Notes: generated from the letters alone by a model not told the origin. A DNA stretch of 64,000 nt from Loktanella sp. SALINAS62 (GCF_018263905.1 NZ_JAAFZU010000008.1:72518-136517); one strand, 5' to 3'; positions 48,064-58,387 are shown, counted from the stretch's first letter. Made by a program: numbers and translations.

Positions 48064-48513
48064 ATGAGCGAAATCAAGACATTGGAAGCCCGGATCAAAG
48101 TGGCGTTGGATCGTATCCGCGCCCATGCCATGCGTGACAAGGGGGATGCCGATCTGCAAGTGCGGCTGACCCGGGAACAACAGGCCAAGGCTGATCTGGA
48201 AGACCGTGTCGCCGCATTGAAAGATCGGCAGGACACACGGATTGCAGCACTGGAAGAGGAAGCGACCGCGCATGCGGACCGTCTGGAAACACTGGATGGC
48301 GCGATCCAGCGCCTGCGCGCGGCCAATGCCGATCTGCGCGAAGAGGCAGAGGCACTGCGCAACGCCGCCACCGACGGCGTGGTCGATGCAGAAGCGATCA
48401 ACCGTGCGCTGGTGGCAGAGCTGGAGGCGCTGCGCGCCGACCGTGCGGCCGAAAGCGCTGAAATCGCGGCCCTGCTGGGCACATTGAAACCCGTTCTGGA
48501 CCAAGGAAACTGA
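48064..48513 (+). CDS. Coiled-coil protein upstream of zapA
   Basis: A 149-residue, almost entirely helical, Glu/Ala/Arg-rich protein (MSEIKTLEARIKVALDRIRAHAMR...). Heptad patterns run for about 110 residues, implying a long coiled coil, with no signal peptide or membrane span. It ends 4 bp before zapA and is surely in one operon with it. It may be a division-associated partner of ZapA, as in other alphaproteobacterial zapA operons; this is inference. Confidence 0.82.
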   Translation: MSEIKTLEARIKVALDRIRAHAMRDKGDADLQVRLTREQQAKADLEDRVAALKDRQDTRIAALEEEATAHADRLETLDGAIQRLRAANADLREEAEALRNAATDGVVDAEAINRALVAELEALRADRAAESAEIAALLGTLKPVLDQGN

Positions 48514-48517
48514 ACCC

Positions 48518-48898
48518 ATGCCGCAAGTTGAAATCACCATCGGCGGCCGCAGTTTCGAAGTCGCCTGTCAGGACGGCGAAGAACATTTCCTGCGCACGGC
48601 CTCTGCGTTGCTGGACGAAGAAGCGCAGCATTTGTCCAATCAGATCGGGCGGATGCCGGAAGCGCGGATGTTGTTGATGTCCGGGCTGATGTTGGCGGAC
48701 CGGACGGCAGGCATCGCAGAGCGTCTGCAAGAGGCAGAGCGCGCGTTGGCACATGTGCAGGCGCAACTGTCCGACATGCAGTCCAGGCCGCCGGAACGGG
48801 TCGAGGTGCCGGTCATTCCGGCAGAAGTCACTGATAGCCTTGCAGAGATTGCAGCGCGCGCGGAATCGCTTGCGGACGATCTGGACGGCAATGTGTAG
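48518..48898 (+). CDS. zapA: Cell division protein ZapA
   Basis: A 126-residue ZapA. The N-terminal domain (about 1-55, VEITIGGRSFEVACQDGEE) packs as a small alpha/beta fold, and a coiled coil follows (about 60-110) that mediates tetramers. ZapA bundles FtsZ filaments at mid-cell. A strong Shine-Dalgarno sequence is within the preceding gene end. A long palindromic terminator follows. Confidence 0.92.
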   Translation: MPQVEITIGGRSFEVACQDGEEHFLRTASALLDEEAQHLSNQIGRMPEARMLLMSGLMLADRTAGIAERLQEAERALAHVQAQLSDMQSRPPERVEVPVIPAEVTDSLAEIAARAESLADDLDGNV

Positions 48899-48900
48899 TC

Positions 48901-48932
48901 ATTGTGGGGCGCAGCGCGCTGCGCCCCACAAT
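48901..48932. terminator. 32-bp perfect palindrome, bidirectional terminator
   Basis: A gapless palindrome with 16-bp arms (48901-48916 and 48917-48932) sits directly after the zapA stop and just before the end of the convergent grxD gene. As RNA it would form a very stable hairpin on either strand. Confidence 0.8.
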
Positions 48933-48942
48933 AAGAAGGGGT

Positions 48943-49302
48943 TTAACCGTTCGCTTCGCGGATCTTGTCAGCTGCGGCTTTGTCAAAAGCCACGCCATGT
49001 TCCGAAAACAGCGTATCAAGCTCGCCCGACAGGGTCATTTCGGTGATGATGTCGCAACCGCCGACAAATTCGCCTTTGACATAAAGCTGCGGGATGGTGG
49101 GCCAGTCGGAATAATCCTTGATGCCCTGACGCACGCCATCGTCGGCCAGCACGTTCACGTCCGCATATTCCACGCCCATGAAATTCAGCACGCCCGCGAC
49201 ACGGGATGAAAACCCGCACTGCGGCATCGTTTTGGTGCCTTTCATGAACAGCACGACATCGTTGCTGGTCACGGTCTGTTTGATCTGGTCTTCGGCGGTC
49301 AT
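48943..49302 (-). CDS. grxD: Monothiol glutaredoxin (CGFS type)
   Basis: A 119-residue Grx4-type glutaredoxin with the CGFS active site (PQCGFS, Cys29), a TP-equivalent loop and GGCDI glutathione-binding segment. CGFS glutaredoxins carry [2Fe-2S] clusters and, with BolA proteins, sense and deliver iron-sulfur clusters. The neighbouring bolA gene lies 59 bp upstream on the same strand and supports this pairing. Confidence 0.95.
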   Translation of the reverse strand: MTAEDQIKQTVTSNDVVLFMKGTKTMPQCGFSSRVAGVLNFMGVEYADVNVLADDGVRQGIKDYSDWPTIPQLYVKGEFVGGCDIITEMTLSGELDTLFSEHGVAFDKAAADKIREANG

Positions 49303-49361
49303 GGCTGTGTCCTTATCTATGGGGGGCCAAATTTTCTGCGAAAATCTGGAGCGCGCGCCGA

Positions 49362-49598
49362 TCAGTCCGGTGCGCGGGTTGTCAGGGCAAGGGCGTGAAG
49401 TTCACCGGCGCTGCCATCCATCTTGCCCTTGAGGGCGGCGTAGACGGCCCGTTGCTGCTGCACCCGGTTTTTCCCGGCAAAGCTGGCGTCAACGACTTCT
49501 GCCGCGAAATGCGCGCCATCATCGCCCTGCACGGTGATCTGCGCGTCGGGAAAGGCGTCCCGGATCAGGCTTTCGATATCGTGGGCGGTGATGGTCAT
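49362..49598 (-). CDS. BolA-family protein
   Basis: A 78-residue BolA-like protein with a KH-like alpha/beta fold; the conserved histidine region is in SAGELHALALTTR. BolA proteins bind CGFS glutaredoxins through a shared [2Fe-2S] cluster and influence iron homeostasis. Adjacent to grxD in the same orientation, they likely act as a pair. It is separated from purL by 92 bp. Confidence 0.92.
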   Translation of the reverse strand: MTITAHDIESLIRDAFPDAQITVQGDDGAHFAAEVVDASFAGKNRVQQQRAVYAALKGKMDGSAGELHALALTTRAPD

Positions 49599-49690
49599 GC
49601 AGCACTCCTTGCAGTCTTTGGCCTAAGGTAAGAAGGCGGCGCGGCGGGGGCAAGTGCCTGTCGCCTTCCGCGTGGCCTGCGTCGCACGGA

Positions 49691-51850
49691 TCAGGCTACG
49701 CTGCGCGCGAATGCGGTCTGATACACCTGCGCAAGATCGGCCAGCGGCGCGGAGACGGACCCAAAGCTGATATCCGTGCCGCCTGCCACGCCCACGCGCG
49801 TCAGCGGCACGCCGGCGGCCCCTGCTGCGGTGAACAGTGCCTCTGCCCCGTCGAAATCGGCGGCGATCAGATAACGCGCCTGATCTTCGGCAAAAAGCTG
49901 CGCGGTGTCGTCAGTGTCCAGCGTGATGCCTGTGCCAGATGCGGCAGCCATTTCGAATGCAGCAAGCGCAAGCCCGCCGTCGGACAGGTCGGTGCAGGCC
50001 GCGATCCAGCCACGGTTGTCGCGCACGAAATCACCGTGCGCGCGTTCCGCATACAGATCGACAGGGGGCGCATCGCCTTCGTTGCGGTTCAGGTGTTCGG
50101 CCAGCAGTGCCGTTTGGCCCATGTGGCCCGCGGTATCGCCCAGCAACAACAGCATCTGGCCGGGTTGCAGCGTGCCGGTGATGGCCGTCGTGTAATCGTC
50201 GATCAGACCGACCGCGCCGATGGTTGGGGTCGGAAGGATGCCCGCTCCGTCGGTTTCGTTGTATAGCGATACGTTGCCGGACACGATCGGCATATCCAAC
50301 GCCGTGACCGCTTCACCGATGCCTTTGATCGCGCCGACAAACTGGCCCATGATCCGTGGCTTTTGCGGGTTGCCGAAATTCATGTTGTCGGTCGTGGCCA
50401 GCGGTTTGGCGCCCACAGACGTCAGGTTGCGATAGGCTTCTGCGACGGCCTGTTTGCCGCCCTCCACCGGGTTGGCAAACACGTAGCGCGGTGTCACGTC
50501 AGAGGTGAACGCCAGCGCCTTTGACGTGCCGTGGACACGCACGATACCGGACCCCGCGCCGGGTGTGCGCAGGGTGTCGGCCATGACCTGACTGTCGTAT
50601 TGTTCATATACCCACGCCTTGCTGGCATAATTCGGGCTGCCGATCAGGCTGCGCAGACCGTCGATGGGGTCGACCTGCGGCACGTCACCCACGGGGGCGG
50701 GGGCAGGGGTTTCTTCCCACGGGCGGTCGTATTCGGGGGCGCTGGACGACAGTTTCGACAGCGGCAGGTCTGCTTTGACCTCTCCGTTATGGATGATCAG
50801 AAACCGGTCTTCGGCGATGGTTTCTCCGACGATGGCAAAATCGAGATCCCATTTCACGAACACGGCCCGCGCTTCTGCTTCCAGTTCCGGTTTCAGGACC
50901 ATCAGCATGCGTTCCTGACTTTCGGACAGCATCATTTCATAGGCTGTCATGCCGTCTTCGCGTTGGGGGACGTTTTCTAGGTCCAGCCGCACGCCCAGAC
51001 CGCCCTTGTCCCCCATTTCCACGGCAGAGCACGTCAGACCGGCCGCGCCCATGTCCTGAATGGAAATCACGGCACCCGTGGCCATCAGTTCCAGCGTTGC
51101 TTCCATCAGGCGCTTTTCGGTGAACGGGTCGCCGACCTGCACTGTGGGGCGCTTGTCTTCGATCGTGTCGTCGAATTCGGCGGATGCCATCGTGGCCCCG
51201 CCGACGCCGTCACGGCCTGTCTTCGCGCCCAGATAGACGACGGGCATGCCGACGCCCGACGCGGCGGAATAGAAAATCTTGTCTGCGTCGGCCAGTCCGG
51301 CGGCAAACGCATTCACAAGGCAATTGCCGTTGTAGGATTTGTCGAAACGGACCTCTCCGCCCACGGTGGGCACGCCAAAGCAATTCCCGTAGCCGCCCAC
51401 ACCGGCGACAACGCCACTGACCAGCGATTTCGTTTTGGGGTGGTCGGGTTCACCGAACGACAGCGAATTCATCGCGGCAATCGGGCGGGCGCCCATGGTG
51501 AACACGTCGCGCAGGATGCCGCCGACACCGGTCGCAGCCCCCTGATAGGGTTCAATGTAGCTAGGGTGGTTGTGGCTTTCCATCTTGAACACCACGGCCT
51601 GACCGTCACCGATATCCACCACGCCTGCGTTTTCACCGGGGCCGCAGATCACCTGCGGGCCAGTGGTGGGCAGCGTCCGCAGCCATTTCTTTGACGATTT
51701 ATAGGAACAATGTTCGTTCCACATGGCGGAAAAGATTCCCATTTCCGTGAATGTCGGATCACGGCCAAGGATCGTCAGCACCTCTTGCCATTCGTCGGGC
51801 GAAAAGCCGTGGGCCGCAATGACGTCTTCGGTGATGATCGGATCGGACAT
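49691..51850 (-). CDS. purL: Phosphoribosylformylglycinamidine synthase subunit PurL
   Basis: The 719-residue small-form PurL (the alpha/Gram-positive type) works with PurQ and PurS in purine synthesis, converting FGAR to FGAM with ATP and ammonia. Motifs include the N-terminal [14 protein letters not shown] and the [18 protein letters not shown] segment, plus the duplicated AIRS-like ATP-binding halves. GAGGGGG precedes the ATG at 51850. An in-frame upstream extension would cross a terminator hairpin and is rejected. Confidence 0.96.
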   Translation of the reverse strand: MSDPIITEDVIAAHGFSPDEWQEVLTILGRDPTFTEMGIFSAMWNEHCSYKSSKKWLRTLPTTGPQVICGPGENAGVVDIGDGQAVVFKMESHNHPSYIEPYQGAATGVGGILRDVFTMGARPIAAMNSLSFGEPDHPKTKSLVSGVVAGVGGYGNCFGVPTVGGEVRFDKSYNGNCLVNAFAAGLADADKIFYSAASGVGMPVVYLGAKTGRDGVGGATMASAEFDDTIEDKRPTVQVGDPFTEKRLMEATLELMATGAVISIQDMGAAGLTCSAVEMGDKGGLGVRLDLENVPQREDGMTAYEMMLSESQERMLMVLKPELEAEARAVFVKWDLDFAIVGETIAEDRFLIIHNGEVKADLPLSKLSSSAPEYDRPWEETPAPAPVGDVPQVDPIDGLRSLIGSPNYASKAWVYEQYDSQVMADTLRTPGAGSGIVRVHGTSKALAFTSDVTPRYVFANPVEGGKQAVAEAYRNLTSVGAKPLATTDNMNFGNPQKPRIMGQFVGAIKGIGEAVTALDMPIVSGNVSLYNETDGAGILPTPTIGAVGLIDDYTTAITGTLQPGQMLLLLGDTAGHMGQTALLAEHLNRNEGDAPPVDLYAERAHGDFVRDNRGWIAACTDLSDGGLALAAFEMAAASGTGITLDTDDTAQLFAEDQARYLIAADFDGAEALFTAAGAAGVPLTRVGVAGGTDISFGSVSAPLADLAQVYQTAFARSVA

Positions 51851-51943
51851 GGTTTCCCCCTCGTCTGTATAATGGCCTTTTATGACAGCGCGCGGGGAAG
51901 GGAAAGCCGATGCGCCCAGACAGCCATCCGCCTGTGACCGCGC

Positions 51944-52022
51944 AAAAAAAATGCCGGGCACAAAGGCCCGGCGCAGTCCAACAGGGAGGTAGAGGCACAC
52001 CCATAAGGTGTAAACGCCTCTG
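51944..52022 (-). ncRNA. Candidate small regulatory RNA (~79 nt)
   Basis: Read on the minus strand: a -35 TTGATC (52057-52052) and -10 TATCTG (52034-52029), 17 bp apart; predicted start near 52022; a 5' hairpin AGAGGC..GCCUCU with inner ACACC/GGUGU pairs (52021-51991); an unpaired stretch containing CCUCCC (51990-51973); and a terminator GCCGGGC/GCCCGGC followed by U8 (51972-51944). This is the standard plan of an Hfq-type small RNA, with an anti-Shine-Dalgarno-like seed. It could instead be a leader of purL, but the U8 argues for termination before purL. Unnamed. Confidence 0.55.
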
Positions 52023-52114
52023 TTTCAGCAGATAGGGCGCAAAGATTAAGCGATCAAGAAAAAAGCGGACGCCTTTGTGCAGACCCGTCATGCAGTGAGT
52101 GCATGACGCAACAC

Positions 52115-53026
52115 TTAATCGCCGCGCCCAAGCTCTGCCAGTGATTTACGGTGGGCAAAAATTTCGTCCTGAACAAAGTCGCGGAAGGCCATGATCCGTT
52201 TGGATTGCCGCAATTCTTCGGGATAGGCGAGGAAAACAGGCACTTCGCCGCTTTCGACATCGGGCAGGCAGCGAACCAGATGGGGAAAGTCCTGCACGAC
52301 ATAATCCGGCAGCACGCCGACGCCCAGATTGTTGATGACGGCCTGAAGCACGCCAAAGTAGTTGTTGACCGTAAAGATCGATCCGACGTGATGCGAGAGC
52401 AGGTGGTGAATCAGGATCGCGCCGGCGCTGACCTGCGTCGATGACAATTGTTGGCAGATAAGCCTGTGTTCGGACACGTCTGTAATGGTGTCCAGCGGCT
52501 TGCGCCCTTTCAGGTATTCTTCGGTCGCGTAAAGCCGCATCCGCACGCTCATCAGGCGTTTGCGGATCAGGTCGGCCTGCGACGGCTCTTTCATCCGGAT
52601 TGCGACGTCAGCTTCGCGCATGGGCAGGTCCAGCACGCGTTCTTCCAGCATCAGATCGATCTTGATGTCGGGATGCATTTCGTAAAGTTTCGGCAGCCGC
52701 GGCGCGAGCCACAGCGTACCGAACCCCGTCGTGGTCGTGACGCGCAATTCGCCGAACACTTCTTCTTCGCTATCGCGGATGCGTGCGGATGCGGCGTCCA
52801 GACGGCGGGTCATGGATTTTGTGGCATCGAACAGCAGTTCACCCTGTTCGGTCAGAATCAGTCCCCGCGCATGGCGGTGAAACAGGGTGGTGTTCAGCGA
52901 TTCTTCCAACGCACGAATTTGCCGACTGACAGCGGATTGTGACAGATGCAGGACATCACCGGCATGCGTCAGCGAACCCGCGTCTGCGACGGCATGAAAT
53001 ATCCTAAGCTTATCCCAGTCCATCAA
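52115..53026 (-). CDS. LysR-family transcriptional regulator (partner of iorAB)
   Basis: A 303-residue LysR protein. The HTH is at about 5-62 (DKLRIFHAVADAGSLTHAGDVLHLSQSAVSRQI) and the effector domain at about 95-295. It is divergent from the indolepyruvate oxidoreductase gene with a 144-bp shared region that holds an inverted repeat. It may control that gene. A hairpin (52087-52107) and then the small-RNA terminator lie downstream. Two adjacent ATG codons make the start uncertain by one residue. Confidence 0.93.
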   Translation of the reverse strand: MMDWDKLRIFHAVADAGSLTHAGDVLHLSQSAVSRQIRALEESLNTTLFHRHARGLILTEQGELLFDATKSMTRRLDAASARIRDSEEEVFGELRVTTTTGFGTLWLAPRLPKLYEMHPDIKIDLMLEERVLDLPMREADVAIRMKEPSQADLIRKRLMSVRMRLYATEEYLKGRKPLDTITDVSEHRLICQQLSSTQVSAGAILIHHLLSHHVGSIFTVNNYFGVLQAVINNLGVGVLPDYVVQDFPHLVRCLPDVESGEVPVFLAYPEELRQSKRIMAFRDFVQDEIFAHRKSLAELGRGD

Positions 53027-53122
53027 CGGCCCGCCAAGTTAAACATCAATGTGTATATGGTATTTGATTACGCTGAATTAAAGACAAATACAAATCGTAC
53101 ATCCTTCGATTATTCTGCTTTG

Positions 53123-53143
53123 TAGGTCAGCAAGTGCGACCTA
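53123..53143. promoter_or_regulatory. Inverted repeat upstream of iorAB
   Basis: The arms TAGGTC (53123-53128) and GACCTA (53138-53143) flank a 9-base spacer, 28 bp before the ATG of the oxidoreductase gene. The site is placed as a LysR operator or promoter-proximal repressor site. Function unproven. Confidence 0.45.
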
Positions 53144-53170
53144 TAACATAGGGAGTGCAGGGAGGTTTGC

Positions 53171-56100
53171 ATGACCCGTCAAGATATTTCGCTCAAAGAT
53201 CGCTTTGATTTGTCCAAGCAGCATGTGTTGTTGAACGGAACACAGGCATTGGTGCGGTTGATGCTTATGCAACGGGCACGCGATGCGCGGGCCGGGCTGA
53301 ATACGGCGGGGTATGTAACCGGATATCGCGGATCACCGCTAGGCGCGGTTGATCTGCAAATGGAACGCGCGGGTGATACGCTGCGCACGGCACAGGTCAC
53401 GTTCCAGCCGGGCCTGAACGAAGATCTGGCCGCCACCGCCCTGTGGGGCAGCCAGCAGGCCGAACTGCGCGGCGAAGGCAAATACGACGGCGTCTTTGGC
53501 CTGTGGTATGGTAAGGGGCCGGGTGTCGACAGATCAGGCGACGTGATGCGCCACGCCAACATGGCCGGCACGTCGCCGCATGGCGGCGTCATCATGGCGA
53601 TGGGTGACGATCACACCGGCGAAAGCTCGACCACCCTGCATCAGTCCGATTTCGCAATGGTCGATGCCTATATGCCCATCGTCAGCCCCGCTGGCGTGCA
53701 AGAGGTGCTGGACTACGGGCTATTTGCCTGGGCGCTGTCACGCTATGCGGGCGTCTGGGTCGGCCTGAAAACCATGAAGGACACGATTGAAGTCACGTCC
53801 GTCGTCGATGGTGACCCGCACCGTTTGTCGTTCGTGACACCCGATCTGGCCTTGCCCGACGGTGGCCTGAACATCCGGTTGATCGACACCCCCGTCGCGC
53901 AAGAGGCGCGCATGATCGACCATAAACGTTTTGCCGCAGAAGCGTTTTCGCGGGCCAACAAGATGGACCAGCGCAAATGGGGCAAGCCCGGCGCGCGGAT
54001 CGGTTTCGTCGCAGCGGGCAAGAACTGGCTGGATCTGGTCCACGCGCTGTCCCTGCTGGGAATCGACGCGGCAGAGGCGGAAAGGCTGGGCATCACCACC
54101 TATAAGGTCGGGCAGGTCTGGCCGCTGGATATGGCATCGTTCCATGACTGGGCAGAGGGTCTGGATCTGGTCATCGTGGTCGAAGAAAAGCGCAAACTGA
54201 TCGAAGTGCAGGTGAAAGAGGCATTGTTCGACGACACCCGCACCCGCGTTTACGGCTGGCATAAGGGCGACGAACATTCCGCCGGCCGCCGTGAAGAAGT
54301 ATTCCCGACCCGCCACGCGCTGGACCCGATCTGGATCGCGGAAAAACTGGGCGGCATCCTGACCGAAGAAGGCTGTGCATCTGACGCGGTGACGCAAGGG
54401 CTGGACACGCTGGCGCAGGCACGCCGGGCTGACAATGTGCCCGAAATCGCGGCGCGGTTGCCCTATTTCTGTTCGGGCTGTCCGCATAATTCCAGCACGC
54501 GGGTGCCCGAAGGATCGCGTGCCTATGCCGGAATCGGTTGCCACTATATGGTGCAATGGATGGACCGCGATACGGTCGGTTTTACCCAGATGGGCGGCGA
54601 AGGCGCCAACTGGGTCGGAGAGGCGCCATTCAGCAAGACCGGCCATGTGTTCCAGAACCTTGGCGACGGCACTTATAACCATTCAGGTGTGCAGGCGATC
54701 CGCTTTGCGTTGATGGCAGGGACCACCATCACCTACAAGATTCTGTATAATGACGCGGTCGCCATGACCGGCGGGCAGGGCAACGATGGCGACCTGCAGG
54801 CCGACCAGATCGTGCGCGAACTGCAGGCGATGGGCGTGCGCGACGTGCGTGTCGTTTATGATGAAAAGGAAGACGTGGATCACACCCGTTTTCCCAAGGG
54901 TGTGCCAATGTCAGAACGGGCGGACCTGCCCCGCGTTCAGGCGGAACTGGCCAAGGTCACGGGCGTCAGCGCGCTGGTCTATATCCAGACCTGTGCCGCA
55001 GAAAAACGCAGACGGCGCAAGCGTGGCCAGTTTCCCGACCCCGACAAGCGCGTGTTCATCAACACCGACGTCTGCGAAGGCTGCGGTGATTGCGGGGTGC
55101 AGTCGAACTGCGTGTCCATCGTGCCCGCAGAAACCGAACTGGGCCGCAAGCGTGCGATTGATCAATCGTCCTGCAACAAGGATTTTTCCTGCGTCAAAGG
55201 GTTCTGCCCGTCCTTTGTGACCGTGGCGGGCGCACAGCTGAAAAAAGCCGCGACCAGAACCGTCGATGTGGGCGATCTGCCGTTGCCCGATCTGCCCGCG
55301 ATCCACGGCACCCATAACGTCGTCATCACCGGCGTCGGGGGCACGGGTGTTGTGACCATCGGTGCGGTGCTGGCCATGGCGGCCCATCTGGACGACAAGG
55401 GTGCGGGCATGATGGAAATGGCGGGCCTTGCGCAAAAGGGTGGGGCCGTCCACATCCACTGCCGCCTTGCCAACCGCCCCGAAGACATCAGCGCGATCCG
55501 GGTCGCCACCGGCGAATGCGATGCCCTGATCGGCGGTGATCTGGTGGTCAGCGCGGGCGCCAAAACTCTGGGCCTGATGAAAACCGGCCGCACCCGCGGC
55601 GTGGTCAACGCACACGAGATCATCACCGGCGATTTCACCCGTAATACGGAATTCCAGCTCCCCGTGGACGCGCTGAAACTTAGTCTGTCGCGGCGGCTGT
55701 CCGATCGTCTGGCGTTGTTCGATGCCACCGAACTGGCCAAGGCCACGATGGGCGACAGTATCTATTCCAACATGATGGTCTTTGGGGCTGCGTGGCAGAT
55801 GGGTGCGATCCCGGTTTCGCTGGACGCCATCCGCCGCGCCATTGACCTGAATGGCGCTGCCGTCGCGCGCAATACCCAAGCGTTCGATCTGGGACGTTGG
55901 GCGGTGTTGCACCCCGAACAGGCCGCCCGCGTGGCCCAGCCGCAGGTCGTCGCGCTGCCCCAGTCACTGGACGACCGTATCGCGTATCGCGAACGCCACT
56001 TGACCGCGTATCAGGGCAAGCGTCTGGCGCGGCGCTATCGCGCCATGGTCGACCGTTTTGATGATCCTGCGATGCGCGAGGCTGTCGCACTGGGCTATCA

Positions 56101-56575
56101 CAAGCTGCTGGCCTACAAGGACGAATACGAGGTGGCGCGCCTGCTGCAAGACACGCAGGCCAAGGTGCGAAACACCTTTGATGGTGATCTGAAACTCACC
56201 TACCACCTTGCCCCGCCCATGCTGTCCCGCACTGGGCCGGACGGTCGGCCCGTGAAACGCGCATTCGGGGGCGGGATCGCCACGGCGTTTCCATGGCTGG
56301 CACGGCTAAAGGTGCTGCGCGGCACGCCGTTCGATCCGTTCGGACGGACCGAGGAACGGCGCATGGAACGGGCGCTGATCGCGCAATACGAACGCGATAT
56401 GGACAAGATCGCAGACCAAGCACCGTCCGATGCCGCCGTGGCACTGGCCCGCTTGCCGCTGGATATTCGCGGCTTTGGTCCGGTCAAACAGGCCAACGCC
56501 GCCAAGGCGGAAAAGACCCGCGAAACCCTGCTGTCCGCATTGGACGGACCTGACCAGCAAATCGCGGCGGAATAA
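53171..56575 (+). CDS. Indolepyruvate ferredoxin oxidoreductase (fused alpha/beta)
   Basis: A 1134-residue single-chain enzyme combining the IorA and IorB parts. Its TPP-binding N-terminal region includes YRGSPLGAVDLQM and GDGTYNHSG; a [4Fe-4S] region is rich in cysteines (CEGCGDCGVQSNC, about 635-647, and CNKDFSCVKGFC, about 672-683). The gamma-type domain follows (TGVGGTGVVTIG, about 717), then a C-terminal beta domain. It decarboxylates aryl pyruvates to aryl-acyl-CoA using ferredoxin. AGGGAGG precedes the ATG. Confidence 0.93.
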   Translation: MTRQDISLKDRFDLSKQHVLLNGTQALVRLMLMQRARDARAGLNTAGYVTGYRGSPLGAVDLQMERAGDTLRTAQVTFQPGLNEDLAATALWGSQQAELRGEGKYDGVFGLWYGKGPGVDRSGDVMRHANMAGTSPHGGVIMAMGDDHTGESSTTLHQSDFAMVDAYMPIVSPAGVQEVLDYGLFAWALSRYAGVWVGLKTMKDTIEVTSVVDGDPHRLSFVTPDLALPDGGLNIRLIDTPVAQEARMIDHKRFAAEAFSRANKMDQRKWGKPGARIGFVAAGKNWLDLVHALSLLGIDAAEAERLGITTYKVGQVWPLDMASFHDWAEGLDLVIVVEEKRKLIEVQVKEALFDDTRTRVYGWHKGDEHSAGRREEVFPTRHALDPIWIAEKLGGILTEEGCASDAVTQGLDTLAQARRADNVPEIAARLPYFCSGCPHNSSTRVPEGSRAYAGIGCHYMVQWMDRDTVGFTQMGGEGANWVGEAPFSKTGHVFQNLGDGTYNHSGVQAIRFALMAGTTITYKILYNDAVAMTGGQGNDGDLQADQIVRELQAMGVRDVRVVYDEKEDVDHTRFPKGVPMSERADLPRVQAELAKVTGVSALVYIQTCAAEKRRRRKRGQFPDPDKRVFINTDVCEGCGDCGVQSNCVSIVPAETELGRKRAIDQSSCNKDFSCVKGFCPSFVTVAGAQLKKAATRTVDVGDLPLPDLPAIHGTHNVVITGVGGTGVVTIGAVLAMAAHLDDKGAGMMEMAGLAQKGGAVHIHCRLANRPEDISAIRVATGECDALIGGDLVVSAGAKTLGLMKTGRTRGVVNAHEIITGDFTRNTEFQLPVDALKLSLSRRLSDRLALFDATELAKATMGDSIYSNMMVFGAAWQMGAIPVSLDAIRRAIDLNGAAVARNTQAFDLGRWAVLHPEQAARVAQPQVVALPQSLDDRIAYRERHLTAYQGKRLARRYRAMVDRFDDPAMREAVALGYHKLLAYKDEYEVARLLQDTQAKVRNTFDGDLKLTYHLAPPMLSRTGPDGRPVKRAFGGGIATAFPWLARLKVLRGTPFDPFGRTEERRMERALIAQYERDMDKIADQAPSDAAVALARLPLDIRGFGPVKQANAAKAEKTRETLLSALDGPDQQIAAE

Positions 56576-56640
56576 CGCGTCACAGCGCTGACACAAAACG
56601 CTGTCACGTTGCGGCCCCAGAACAGCGGACGGGGCGCGCG

Positions 56641-57573
56641 TTGAATATTCGCCAGATTGCAGGTGACATCAGTTATGCCAGCGCGGCCCGGCGCCGGTCT
56701 GGCCGGCTTATGATCCGGGCGATGGAAAACGCAGGCGGCAGGCTGGGCCTGCTGCGGCGTGCGCGCGGTTATGACGGCGGGCTATCGGCGGATGCGAATT
56801 TCTGGACCGACATGACCGATCGCTACGGACTTGGGATCGAATTCATCGGTGGCAGTCTTGCCGATCTGCCGGCAACCGGCCCTTTGGTCGTTGTGGCAAA
56901 CCACCCTTACGGAATTTTGGACGGGCTGATTTTGGGCCGCATCCTGTCTGACGCAAGACAGGGCGAGTTTCGTATTCTAGCAAACAAGGTGTTTCACCGC
57001 GCGGCGGATCTGGAACGCGTCATCCTGCCAATTTCATTTGATGGCACCAAAGACGCGACTGTGCAAAACATGCAGACGCGCAGCGCGGCGCTGGCCTATC
57101 TGCGCAGCGGGGGCTGTGTCGGCATCTTTCCGGGCGGCACGGTATCGACCGCGCGGACACCGCTCGGTGCGCCGCTTGACCCCGTCTGGCGGTCGTTTGC
57201 AGCCAAGATGATCGCCAAATCCGGCGCGACCGTTGTGCCGATTTTTTTTGACGGTGCGAACAGCCGTTTGTTCCAGATCGCCAGCCACCTGAACTACAAC
57301 CTGCGGATGGGGCTGCTGATCCCGGAATTTGTCCGCAAACTGGACAGTCCGGTGCGGCTTGTCGTGGGAAAACCGATTCCGCCATCTGCCCTTCATGCCC
57401 ATCGCCACGACGCAAATGCCTGCATGGATTTCCTGCGCAAAGCGACGTATGACCTGAGCCCAAGACCGATCGATCCCGTCGCTTTGGGATTCGAGTTCGA
57501 GGCAAGGTATAAAGGGCACAGCAATGGCGGTGGGAATTTTCGACAGCGGTTTGGGCGGGCTGACCGTTCTTGA
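56641..57573 (+). CDS. Lysophospholipid/1-acylglycerol-3-phosphate acyltransferase family protein
   Basis: A 310-residue PlsC-type acyltransferase. The catalytic HX4D motif reads NHPYGILDG (about residues 87-95), and the second block is FPGGTVST (about 163). The start is TTG at 56641, since the homologous N-terminus [14 protein letters not shown] begins there; a later ATG would truncate it. The acceptor could be lyso-ornithine lipid or lysophosphatidate. The 3' end overlaps murI by 50 bp. Confidence 0.87.
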   Translation: MNIRQIAGDISYASAARRRSGRLMIRAMENAGGRLGLLRRARGYDGGLSADANFWTDMTDRYGLGIEFIGGSLADLPATGPLVVVANHPYGILDGLILGRILSDARQGEFRILANKVFHRAADLERVILPISFDGTKDATVQNMQTRSAALAYLRSGGCVGIFPGGTVSTARTPLGAPLDPVWRSFAAKMIAKSGATVVPIFFDGANSRLFQIASHLNYNLRMGLLIPEFVRKLDSPVRLVVGKPIPPSALHAHRHDANACMDFLRKATYDLSPRPIDPVALGFEFEARYKGHSNGGGNFRQRFGRADRS

Positions 57574-58336
57574 TGCCATCGCAAAGCGGCTACCGGACCT
57601 GCCGCTGGTCTATCTGGGCGACAGCGCGAACGCGCCATACGGCGTGCGTGATGCCGACGATATCTATGACCTGACGACCGCCGCGACGCAGCGCCTGTTC
57701 GACGAAGGCTGCGATCTGGTGATTCTGGCCTGCAACACGGCCAGCGCCGCCGCCCTGCGCCGGATGCAAGAGAGCTGGGTGCCCAAGAACAAGCGCGTGC
57801 TGGGCGTGTTCGTCCCGCTGATCGAGGCACTGACCGAACGCCAGTGGGGCGACAATTCCCCCCCGCGCGAAGTTGCGGTCAAGCATGTGGCGTTGTTTGC
57901 GACCCCCGCCACCGTGCGCAGCCGTGCGTTCCAGCGCGAACTGGCGTTCCGCGCCATCGGCGTCGACGTCGAAGCGCAGGCCTGTGGTGGCGTGGTGGAC
58001 GCGATCGAGGATGGCGATTTCATTCTGGCCGAAGCACTGGTGCGGTCCCATGTGGATGCGCTTAAGCGCAAGATGCCGGACCCGGACGCGGCCATGCTGG
58101 GCTGCACGCATTATCCGCTGATGGCAGAGGTGTTTCAGGACGCGTTGGGTCAGGATGTGCAGGTTTTCAGTCAGGCCAATCTGGTGGCCGAAAGCCTGGC
58201 CCATTATCTGGACCGTCGTCCCGAAATGATCGGCTCTGGCACCGACACGCGGTTTTTGACGACCGGTGATCCGAAAAAGGTGTCTGATCGCGCGATGCAA
58301 TTCCTGCGTCATCCGATCACCTTTACGAAAGCCTGA
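57524..58336 (+). CDS. murI: Glutamate racemase
   Basis: The 270-residue MurI makes D-glutamate for peptidoglycan with two catalytic cysteines: Cys70 (ACNTAS) and Cys194 (GCTHYP). Asp7 lies in FDSGLGG. The gene starts inside the 3' end of the acyltransferase gene in another frame, implying coupled expression. A spacer of 51 bp separates it from argC. Confidence 0.95.
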   Translation: MAVGIFDSGLGGLTVLDAIAKRLPDLPLVYLGDSANAPYGVRDADDIYDLTTAATQRLFDEGCDLVILACNTASAAALRRMQESWVPKNKRVLGVFVPLIEALTERQWGDNSPPREVAVKHVALFATPATVRSRAFQRELAFRAIGVDVEAQACGGVVDAIEDGDFILAEALVRSHVDALKRKMPDPDAAMLGCTHYPLMAEVFQDALGQDVQVFSQANLVAESLAHYLDRRPEMIGSGTDTRFLTTGDPKKVSDRAMQFLRHPITFTKA

Positions 58337-58387
58337 TTTGCAGTCAGCGCAGTCACACCCTATTTTACAGGTACGGGAGAATTATGC

